Origin: Phragmites australis | Taxonomy: Eukaryota; Streptophyta; Magnoliopsida; Poales; Poaceae | Assembly: GCF_958298935.1 (NCBI RefSeq) | Contig: NC_084933.1 | Span: 541,001-605,000, forward strand | Direction: 5' to 3' | DNA length: 64,000 nucleotides | Part shown: positions 54,464 to 64,000 of the stretch, piece after piece | Layout of the letters: each line of letters starts with the position of its first letter | Numbering within the stretch: the first letter of the stretch is position 1 | Made by a program: the position numbers and the translations under genes | Notes under the pieces: generated by a model | What the model was told of the DNA's origin: nothing | The model's database searches: none | What the model saw: the letters and a program-made list of their open reading frames with translations, nothing else

Positions 54464-57293
54464 GCTACGTTGGTATACACTTGCTTCCTTGCTTCCTTGG
54501 TGTGAATGAATGAATAATATTAATTAATTCTTCCCTTGATTCCTTGGATTGCTGCAGGATACAAGGTGATGCATCAAGAGATGCTTGCTTCATTCGCTTG
54601 TGTGAATCCGTCGCTTCGGGCTGCCTTTGATCTCACCTGCTGTTTTTCTTTTTCCTTGTTGTGACTTTGGTTTATCGATGCATGCTATATATATATAGCT
54701 AGCTTGTGTCTGTGTGGCGTCCATCGGCATCGACCTACATTGCCATACATGATTGCATAAGGGTGTGGCCTTGATCGTTTCTTCCAGTTGGGTTCGGTTT
54801 GCTTTGGTTTTGGTCTTACCGGTCCATCCATCCGTCACCACTGTATACTACCATGCCATCTTGTTGGAGAAGATCAATGGTGGTTATTGCACAGACCGTC
54901 CTGAGGCTCTGAGCAGTAGACAAATAAATAAGACCGGATGGGCGTGGCGGGCATTATATTCAGAAGTTGAATTTCCTTCATCTTAATTAGGCAGCAGAAT
55001 GGGCTTCATTCATGCTGCTAATTGCTGCGCTCTCATGGCTCAGCTCGTGTGTTGTGTGATATGTAAGCTACCTGTGTGTACTGAGCTCAGCATTGTTACT
55101 GTTGCTCCACTTATATACATAAATCAATGATGATGCATGGCTTTTTTATATGGATCCACTACTATATATATATACAGCTCCTTATTACTGGATTAATTGC
55201 ATGTGTTACATATGGTGAGTATGTACTCTTCGGTGGCAATACATAACATGTGTTATTATACAACTATACCTAACCTAGCCTCGTGCCCCGATGCACACGT
55301 ACCCACTCAGCCGCGCTTGCCCACCTAGTGCCCCCAGCCTGTGCGTGCCCCAGTGGGCACATGCCCACCCAGCCGTGCTTCCCACCTAGCGCGCGCCCCG
55401 CGCCACGTGGCCGCACCTAGCTGCGTGCAATCGAGCATGCAGCCTAAATAACTAAGAGACATGCATCGCGCAGGTACGTACGTAGAGACTGCAGAAGCGT
55501 ACATGCATAAGGTATATGCCATAAGAATTTATTTTTGGTGAAAATATGCATCCTCAAACTAAAGTACAACTGCCCTCTCGACACGAATTTTCTGAGTATA
55601 TGCCCAACACGAGTCATGTGCTACAAAATTAGCCGGGCATAACAAATTCGTCACGACCTAGATATGTGAAAATTACAGGCCCATGCAACGCCTCTCACCG
55701 TCTATCTCACAATGCAATTTGATCATGAGATTGAGTAAATTTAGCCTAAGTTTTTATTCAATAGTGTTCAACAGTTCAGTAGCAGCCCTGTAGTGCTCAC
55801 TAGTGTGAGAATTTACAATGACTTGGATTCTTCAGTAATTTTATTATGGGTTCAATGCTTTTAAGATTGTACTAAGTGTGAAAATTCGAATGCTTCAATA
55901 GTTGTCAATAGTTTTGTTTAGTAGTTATGTTAGTAACTATTTTAGTAGTTTCAAATCAAAGAAAATTTATCATCAGTCGTTTAGTATTCAGTAATTCTAA
56001 GTTATAGTAAAATTGTTCAGTAGTTTATGTCAGTAGTGTTAGTGGTTGTCAGTAGTTGTCAGTAGCGTCAGTAGTTTTGTTTAGTATTTATCGGTAGTTC
56101 TTCAATAATTTCAAGTCATAGTAAATTATTTATATATATATATATTAGTAAATTATTTTGACGGGCATGTATTGTAGGTATACACAACTTAATTTACCCT
56201 CAGATCACTCTTTTCTACCATTCAGTTATCATATCTCTATTCGCTAAAATCCACCCATGTTTTATGTATATAGGAGTAGATTCCTTTTTCTTTTCACAGA
56301 TTATCTAAGGATTAATCTTGGTGTTTTCAGCCCTCGAAGCAAAATCATCTTTATTGCCTAAACCATCAAACACAATAGCACTACCTAATCAGACTGCGTG
56401 CAGAACACCGATTAGACGCAAATCGATGGTTTCCCTAATTAAATCATCCCCTAACGACGTGCTAGGCACTAAAACTCATCGCATACAGGAGAAAAAACCA
56501 TAGATTTGTTGCATAAGTCATCCACGCAAAGAATCCCTTCTTCCATATTCTTCTTCCTCCTTCTCCCTCCCCCCTCTACTCTCTTCCTGTTTGGTACTGT
56601 AGCACGTGGATACTGTACCATGGTAGCGGCCATGTGTGGGAGGGAGGAAGAGACAGCCAACCCTAAGGGGAAAAGAGGTCGGTTTGGACCTTGGGCCCAA
56701 AGTGAGGTGGTAGCCTGGACCCACATTAGATCCAAGCGAGAAAAAGAGGTCGGTTGGCCCCAAAGTTAGCTCAAACATTATTTTCTTTCTATTTTAAATA
56801 TTTTATTAAAATAATTTTACTTTTCACGATTTGCTGGAAACACCGAAAAAAGATCTTTTCACTTCTAGGACATTACATTTGGATCCATTGCAGGCAGATC
56901 CAATAATACTAAGGGCCGCCACCAACTTTTGTTCTTATCCCTTGTCGCTGTCAAGCACTCAGAAGGAGTGAAACAACTAACAATGCATATGCAATGTGTG
57001 GATCGAGAGCCAAGGAGACTATGGATCAGGTACCATGGTAGCAGCTTTGGTCCATCTTCGGTGTGGATCAGGTCCCACAACCTTTTTCTCCAATTCTGAT
57101 GTGATACATCCAAACCCGTTATCTTCTCCTCTGGGCATAAAAATTACTCCAATGTTGGCCATCTCAACAAGGAAACTCCGTGCTCTGCTTTTATTTTTGT
57201 TTTCCTTTGCTTCATCAGTCAGTTCGTGCCTCAGTTTCAGAACAAATTATTAGTTTGTTGTCCAAGTTGATGTATTCATCTCCATCCCATCTG

Positions 57294-57294
<1 letters not shown>
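54464..57294. other. intergenic, no gene seen
   Basis: After the NLR stop, AATGAATGAATAATATTAATT (about 54504) may hold a poly(A) signal. A GATTGCTGCAG at about 54548-54558 looks like a splice acceptor and could end a 3' untranslated intron. 55300-55430 is GC-rich with two diverged copies of a CCCACCCAGCCGTGCTTCCC string. 55750-56110 is built from loose repeats of CAGTAGTT. Elsewhere I see nothing. Confidence 0.45.

Positions 57295-57360
<66 letters not shown>
57295..57360. repeat. (CT)33 microsatellite
   Basis: An unbroken CT run of 66 bp; frames through it are Ser/Leu or Arg/Glu repeats and not genes. Confidence 0.95.
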
Positions 57361-57363
<3 letters not shown>

Positions 57364-57594
57364 CTATGGGGTTGTGGGCAGAAGAGAGGAGAGGAGAGGA
57401 GATCCTCCAATCCACCACCTCCAATCCATCTCCTTTACCTCTCCTCCGTCCCTTCTTCTCCTTTTTTTTTAGGGAAACAATAGGATCGCTTCCTACTAAT
57501 TATGTATTAAAATTAAGAAAAGAGTACAAGAGGGAAGTTACAAACCAAAAAAAAATAAAAATCCCTATACAAATTATTCTAAAGAGGCAAGCCA

Positions 57595-60020
57595 TTACAA
57601 TATAGAATCAGTATAATGAGCACGAGCACGATAGATAACCAGACTAAATTCTTTCTTGAAGTTCCACCATAGCGCTTGAATGTAAGGATGAACATCATTG
57701 AAGATCCAGGCGTTTCTAATTTCCCAAATACTCCAGTTCATGAGGATGATCACCTCCATAGCAAAAGGAACACCTAATTTTTTTCGGATAAGCCTTAGTG
57801 TATGAGAAGCCCTATGCTGATCATTAGGCCGAAGATTCCAAATCCATTTGAAGATTGGGTGAACAGGACAATGACCCATTATCGTCTTGTAGGTTTTGCT
57901 GGCCAAGAAGGTAGCATTACCCCAAATGTACATCTAGGTATCATTCTGATCATTGAATAAAATGCTTGATAAATGAACCTGAAACTCCTTATAAGCTTGA
58001 ATGGAAAGAGGTAGATTAATAGTTTCTTATAGATTACTCAAAGATGCAGCCTTTTGAAGAGAAATAGTCTTATCTTTGGCAAAAGAAAAGAGATGAATGA
58101 ACTGCTAGTGAGGGACATAACTAGCCCAAATACCATCCCAAAAAAGAATTGTGCTTCCATTTCCTATTAGAGGAAAGGAAATTCCTTTGTAAATATTCAC
58201 AAGTTTGAGAATATCTGTCCACCAGAAGGACCACTTTTTCACATTTGTTTGAAGAGTGCCAGCCCGACAATAGTTATCCTAAACTAGATGGACCCAAGGA
58301 AGATCCTTTTGTTGTAAAATTTATGGAGATTTTTTAGCAACAAAGCATCATTGTGAGCTCTTAGGCGATGACTCCAAGCCCACCTTCACTCTTAGGCCTA
58401 CAAACCATCTTCCAAGAAGCCAAGGTTGGTTTCTTGCTATTAATATCTGAACCTCTCCATAAGCAATGCTTCCTATACTTATCAATTTCCTTAATAACTG
58501 TGGTTGGAATTTTTAAAGTGCACATAAAAAATAGGGAAATAGGGAGAGCAGATAAGACAGACTTTAACATTTCAAGCTTTCCTTTCTAAGTTAGAAACAT
58601 AGAGGTGCTAATCAACTGTCTCTCAGCTCATATGATGATAGGCATGAATTTCTCAAATTTGGGCTTTGACAGGCTTAAAGGGAGACCAAGGTAGGTGAAA
58701 GGAAGCGTCCCTTTTTGACAATTAAATGTCCTAGCCAGAATTTTCATCTTTTCCTCAGACATATTAATTGGAAACATAATGGATTTGTTATAATTGACCT
58801 TCAAGCCAATGAAATTTGCAAAAGTATTAAGGAGTACCTTCAAGACAAAGAGCTGCATGGGACATGCTTGCATAATCAAAAGGGTGCCATTAGCATAATG
58901 AACAATTGGGAAGTCTTGCCTAGCACCAATTTGTAACAGAAGATGCAAGAGGCTCTGGTTCTTAGCCTTATTAATAATAGACTGGAGGAGGTCTGCAGCT
59001 AGAACAAAGAACAAAGACCAAACTTGACCCACTTGACTGTTGCTCTTTGTTTCCAATAGATCCTCTATTGAGCAAGCAAATGTTCAAGATGATCTTATAG
59101 AATGACTCTAAAATTCCATTCTTCAAGGAAGAGATATCTGAATTCTTTCAAGGTATCAATGAAGAGAATGATCATATTTGTATTTCAGATAGTGGAAACA
59201 TACTAGAAAGCTACTTCTGCCGAAGTCTAAGAACTCTTCTCGGATTTTTTTTAATTTAGCAACAATATTTTTTGCCTTTTCAGAATGGTTAGTTGGAATA
59301 GACCAACCATGTTCAATAATTTGCAAGAAATGTTCATGTTACATCCAATAATTTTCAAAACAAAAAACCTTGGATCTGTGGATATTAGTGGCAATAGAGA
59401 CAAGGCAAGGAACATGGTCAGAAAGCTCTTTAGAGAGGGTGGTGACCATGGATTTGGGAAAGCTGGAAGTCCAAGAGCAGGAGGTGAATAACCAGTCAAG
59501 CCTAACCATAAGAGGGGACTATTAGTTATTGGACCAAGTGAAAGATCTCCCATGAAGAGGGAGCTCCACTAACCTCAAATGGCTTATAGCTTTATTGAAA
59601 CCAAGCATATCCCCCACAGTGCCACCTGGCTTGTTTCTGTCAGAAAAATATCTTGCAAGATTAAAATCCCCAATAATGAGACAATCATCCTCATCTGATA
59701 TATGAAAATTCTTAAACCAATCTAGGAAAGAGAGACTTCCCTTCATGAGTACAAGGAGCATAAACATTCATAAGAGACCAATGTGCACCAGAATAGACAT
59801 ATATGAATTCAGTGCAGAGGGAATACTCATTACTGAAAACCAAGCTTCCTAAGAATCTAGAGCTTTTCCAGATGGTAACCAGCCCACCAGAGGCTCCATT
59901 GGAAGGAAGATACTCAAAGCTGTCAAAAGAACTATGGCAAAAAAATTTGATGTAAGCAGAATCAAAGTGCTCTCTTTTAGTTTCTTGGATGCATAAGACA
60001 TCACAATTGGACTCACACAC
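57595..60020 (-). pseudogene. LINE ORF2 (endonuclease, RT), broken
   Basis: From 60020: CDVLCIQETKREHFDSAYIK, SNGASGGLVTIWKSS and WSLMNVYAPC belong to the apurinic-type endonuclease, as do CLIIGDFNLARYFSDRNKPG, HGRSFTWSNN and, in a shifted frame, LDWLFTSCSWTSSFP and LSKELSDHVP. The RT palm is deleted except its end, where the YADD box reads YANG (58897-58886), followed by GLKVNYNKSIMFP and TFTYLGLPLSLSK-type sequence. Farther on: KYRKHCLWRG, WKMVCRPKSEGGLGV and, at the end, MNWSIWEIRNAWIFNDV. The normal protein nicks DNA and copies the LINE RNA at the site. Both catalytic Asp of the RT box are replaced. Confidence 0.8.
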
Positions 60021-60090
60021 TTTACTTCTTATGGAATTCCACTTACCCTCAGAGTTAATCCCTCTTATGTTCTAATAAAGAACTTTCCAT

Positions 60091-62682
60091 TCATGATTTG
60101 GATTGTTTTGAAGACAATTCTTCTTTGAGGGTATGGGTTGAAATATAATTCCACATGATTAACATGTAGGACAGAAATATCTTAAGAGGTATATGAGAGG
60201 AACTGCAAACACAAGCCCAACTTAAATTATATTTGCAGAAGATTATCATATCCATATTTAAAGACATAGAGTTATTACAGATCTTCCAAAAGATATCATT
60301 CACAGAATGACAAAAGATAAAAGGAAGAGACACTAAGGCTTCACTTCTTTGCTTTTTTGCTTTTATCTCTAGCTGAATCTTTTTTCTTTGGTCTTCCTGA
60401 GACATTCTTCTTATTAATAGCTTCAGAAGATGAGGAAGAAGACTTGCTAGCTCCTGAAGTAGAAGCTTTTTGTGCACCAACCGGGAGGACAACGTCTTTC
60501 TTCTTTCCCAAATGCTCATCAGATAGTTTGCTAGCGGTTATCTTGCAGAAAGTCTCTCCTAGATTTCTGATCACTCTAGGTGAAACAGTTGGTGCTTTAC
60601 CGTGCAAGAGAAATAGCTTTTGTCAGGACACGAATTCTTCTTGAAACCATCATTCTTGAACCTGAGTATGTTGCTTCTTTTGACTTCAGAATCTACTAGA
60701 GGGGGGCCAGACTTCCTTTCCTTTTTGGGGTGGTTTGATTTTCTCCTTCTATATCACTGCAAGCCTGCTCGGAACAAGACAATTCTCAATTTGGAGACAT
60801 GAGTTAGGGAGATTAATCTGAACTGATGTACTACTGTTTCAATGTTGAAGGAAAATATCCCAAGTTTTAGATGAGAGAAAACTCTTGGCCCATTCAAAAT
60901 ATGTGGGGGAGGAAAGGGCAATAGTGAAGAAAGAGGCCCAGTCAAGAGGAACACTTACATGAGGATTGGAGCCCAAGGGAGAGAGATATTTAGCCCATAT
61001 TTTGCTTCCTACAATATGATCTTGCTCACTCCATGAGCCATTTAGGTTTTGATGGAAGGACTCAAAAACAGGATCAGCAACAAGGTTGCCTTCAAAAGCA
61101 TCATTCCCACTTGTTGGTTAACATTGAAATGCTCCCCTACCTGTTGATCAATAGGTTGATCCAAAGGGGCCTCAAAAATCATCAGATCACCGATTTGAAT
61201 ATCATCTGGAAGAAAAGCCACTGATCCTTGCTCCACTTGGGGAAGATTTGGCTAGGCCTCGAGAGCACGAACCACATGAGCATTGAGGTCTAGCAAGTCT
61301 TGCATATTATGAATGGAATTGGCAGAGGATCCCGAATTCAACGAGCCTAAAGAAAGAGATAAGCTTAAGCCACTATCTTCCTAGATACCTTCTTCTGAAA
61401 ATTGATCAAACTGCCCCACAAGATCTATCACTTATGGCGGTAAAGGCCCTTCAGGTTCCAAATCCACAATCATTAGGTTTGAAACTCGGGGAACTAGCAC
61501 ATTCAAGTCTAACTGAGGGGCAGTAGGGTGCAAGACAAGTTGGGCACCATGATGGGGAACCACATTAAGGTCCCATTGCTGACCAGGAAGAGGGCCTAGC
61601 TGCTGTTGCATAGGCTGACCTTGTTGTTGAACATTATGCCATCCTAGACCAAGCAAAAGTTGATTGTCATCTGGCGGAATATCCTCATCTTGAGGAAGAA
61701 CTTCAAGAAGGGTTTGCTGAATAATTTCGCATTGGACCGTCCATGAGTATCCTTGGAAACCATCACCTTTAGTAATCACTATAAAGCGAGGAACATCTTG
61801 AAGGCTAGTCACCCTAACCTTGATTATGATATGAGCAAGGCACACATCCTCTCTTTTCCAAACTAGTAGACAGCCAAGGACTTAATCGCTCCAATGATAT
61901 GCTCTGTGGTTCAATAGTTAAGGGGAAATCCAATTAACATGAGCCAGCACTTTCTATTGAAATTTACAGCTCTGAGGTTAGACCCAGCATTATGATTAAC
62001 AAAACTGAAATGGAGAGTACCTACAAAATGGGGGCATGATGAACCAAAGCATCCCTCTCAAGAACACAAGAGAACAGAACAAAAGCCATTCCTCTCCCTA
62101 GTGGGCAGAACTGAATGTCCTTCACCTCAGCATTCCTATGCTCCACTAAGAATTCCAATAGAACTTCACGGAGGTTCACAAAATCCACCTCACCTTGAGG
62201 AAGTGACAAGATGGAGGCGATGGCGACGTCTTCATTTACTCGATCAGCAACAGCATCCACCACCGCGCAAGCATATAGTTGCCGATATTGAACTTCTTGC
62301 CTAGCAAAGCCTAGAAGCATGAGAGATGTCGGATCAACCTCATTGAATGCCATTGATGGTTGCACTCGCACTAGGGCTTGATTAATACCTTCTTCGCACA
62401 TTGTCTTTACCGAGTTAGCGCTAAGCTCTGAACTGGGGGTAGAAGACAACAAGGAAGTCGAAGCAACTGGCGGAAAGCCAAAAACTGCTACCCCAAGCTC
62501 TCAGAAAGAGGAGAAAACTTGAGTGTTATTTGGGATGGGCCCAAATTGAAAAGGAATGGGCCGGGCCCAAATTCAAAAGGATTTGCAGTCCTAGCTCCAA
62601 GATGAACTGGATTCGCACCAGTTAGAACATGAGCAGAAGGTTTAGACATGAGAATCTCAGCAAAGGATATAGAACCAACCAA
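60091..62682 (-). pseudogene. LINE ORF1 remnant
   Basis: Starts near 62682 with FAEILMSKPSAHVLTGANP, continues in other frames with LLGFARQEVQYRQLYACAVV (62452-62021), FVNLREVLLEFLVEHRNAEV, then VPRFIVITKGDGFQGYSWTV (61845-61432) and a Gln/Pro/Leu-rich stretch. It ends with a basic tail, SGRPKKKDSARDKSKKAKK (60341-60400). ORF1 of plant L1 elements encodes an RNA-binding protein with a similar order. Several frameshifts and stops occur, so it is not functional. Confidence 0.6.
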
Positions 62683-62700
62683 ACTTTCTAAGAACAGGAG

Positions 62701-62898
62701 TCAAAAAATTATAAATGAAAAAGATCAAAAAAAAGTTTGAAAGCTTCACATTCATAAGACTTGGAATTATAAATGAAAAAGCCAATTTCCTTTGCGATCT
62801 CTTAGATGAGTCACAACAAAACCTTTCGGGGTGCCCCCAAGAATTGAGTGGAGGTAACAAAAAGAACATTAGGAACTCACGTCCAGGGTTCAATTTAT
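62701..62898. repeat. short direct repeat next to the LINE
   Basis: ATTATAAATGAAAAAG occurs at about 62707-62722 and again at about 62765-62780. No gene is seen. It may mark the LINE 5' edge or an insertion boundary. Confidence 0.35.
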
Positions 62899-64000
62899 CG
62901 ACGGTAACCGATCAAAATTTACGGTTACCGAGCTTACCGCTTCGGTCCGGTTTCCAAAACCGAACGGTAACCGAATTTAAATTAAAAATTCAAAAAATTA
63001 AAAAAAAATCAAAAATCCTAAAAAAAAACTAGAGACGATTCTAAGACCTTCTGTGAAAACATTTTCAAAAATAATATCGTTTGCATCATATTATATAGGG
63101 AGGAAGTTTGAAAAAAAGGAAAAAAATTGAAACGTGCGGCTCAGTTATTAACTCATGTTAAGGAAAAGCTTAACATGCAAAAAAGTATTTTTTGTTTGTA
63201 GAACATATCTTAAGAGGATCTTTAAAATTGATTTCACTTCATTTAGAGTTTTATTAATTTCTCCATAATTTTTACAAAGTTCACAAGCATAAAGTGAATA
63301 TGTTAAGAAACAGCACTGTAATTAATTTTTTCATGTCTACCGTTATTTTTCCTATATAAAGAATAGTATAAATAAACTAATAAAAGTAGTTTGACTAATT
63401 TTGGAGATGTGATGGGTCAGTTATAAATTAATCTAGCCGCAACACATTTACACAATCCTGCATGTACAATAACTAATTCATGAATTCATGTATTTTTAAA
63501 AAATATATGATCATGTAAGAAGACTAACAAAATTAGTTTCATGATTTTTGGATTAGCAAAGAGTAAACTATGCATTTAACTTAGTTTAACAAATACATTT
63601 TCTCATAGAAATTTTTTAACTTTTTTATGAGTATAAATACTTTTATCATGTAGATCATGTTACTAGAAAATCAACAAAATTTGTTTCACTTGGTTTGAAG
63701 CTCAGATGAATTAGTTATTGATTTTACAAGATTGAGTCAATTTTGAGGTTTTTTTTGTTAAACTCCACTGAAAATCGAGAAAACCATTTGATAAATCGAG
63801 AAAACCGAGCGGTCATCGATAAAACCGAGCGGTTAACGATAATACGAAAAATTCAAAAAAACCACTCGATAAATCGAGAAAATCGCTCGGTAACCAGTCC
63901 GATTCAACTAGTTACTAAATGAAGAATCTGATATTTTTTTAATCCAAATTTCAAATTTTCGCAAATAAATTTTATACAAATTTCAACTAAATTTTAATCA
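62899..64000. mobile_element. start of an uncharacterised repeat with GGTAACCG-type terminal motifs
   Basis: 62905-62965 is dense in GGTAACCG, GGTTACCG and CGGTCCGG; 63770-63900 is dense in AAAACCGAGCGGT and GATAAATCGAGAAAA. The AT-rich 800 bp between them encode nothing. Clustered inverted motifs at both ends suggest a non-autonomous DNA element whose right end is at or beyond the window edge. I cannot fix its ends or its superfamily. Confidence 0.35.

Larger units (their letters stand above)
57462..62700 (-). mobile_element. L1-type LINE, decayed
   Basis: Order on the minus strand: ORF1 remnant, endonuclease, reverse transcriptase end, C-terminal region, and a nine-A tail (T run at 57462-57470 on the plus strand). 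There are no LTRs. The 5' limit is set by the first ORF1 sequence; target-site duplications were not found. A large part of the RT between about 59060 and 59250 is missing. Confidence 0.75.

Noticed and set aside
57180..57605. 141-codon frame with a long Leu/Ser run
   Set aside because: It is driven by the (CT)33 microsatellite and crosses the LINE tail.

Overview
This window is repeat-dense nuclear DNA from a flowering plant, most likely a grass (Poaceae). The reasons are the repeat families present: a Sirevirus-type copia element, long-LTR chromodomain gypsy elements of Tekay type, CACTA elements with TNP2, Tourist-like and hAT MITEs and an L1-type LINE. The C-terminal LRR style of the single resistance-type gene also fits a grass. 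There is no operon structure, no CRISPR array, and I recognised no rRNA or tRNA gene. Species cannot be named from the sequence alone.

Layout. 1-2051: the 3' end of a decayed copia element with its LTR. 3952-4217: a Tourist-like MITE. About 4370-9249: a decayed CACTA transposon on the minus strand (TNP2 and Ulp1-like remnants) that contains a non-autonomous CACTA at 7534-9199. 9714-34505: one Sirevirus-type copia element whose two outer 5-bp target duplications (GTATA) are still present although it is filled with later material: a solo gypsy LTR (10187-13959, duplication AGAAG), two Tekay-like LTR blocks and a Tekay pol pseudogene (18855-27749), an LTR fragment, and inside that fragment a second solo LTR (28088-32011, duplication AACAA). 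36940-39532: the 5' end of another copia element (gag pseudogene, odd leader, LTR). 39700-40035: a fragment that looks like a host SET-domain gene. 41579-45347: an apparently complete hAT transposon with an intact 830-codon transposase, terminal inverted repeats and an 8-bp target duplication. 45.7-50.5 kb: a rearranged duplicated tract with direct and inverted repeats, a gypsy 3' end and a hAT-type MITE. 51296-54463: an intact resistance-type (NLR-like) gene with a P-loop that lacks its lysine. 57462-62700: a decayed LINE on the minus strand. 62899-64000: the start of an uncharacterised repeat rich in GGTAACCG-type motifs.

Only two long reading frames look intact and gene-like: the hAT transposase and the NLR-like protein. 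Almost everything else is broken mobile-element coding sequence; many nonsense codons sit where the family has tryptophan, and two reverse transcriptases have an Asp-to-Asn change in the catalytic motif, which fits C-to-T decay of methylated DNA. The target duplications allow the order of several insertions to be read directly.
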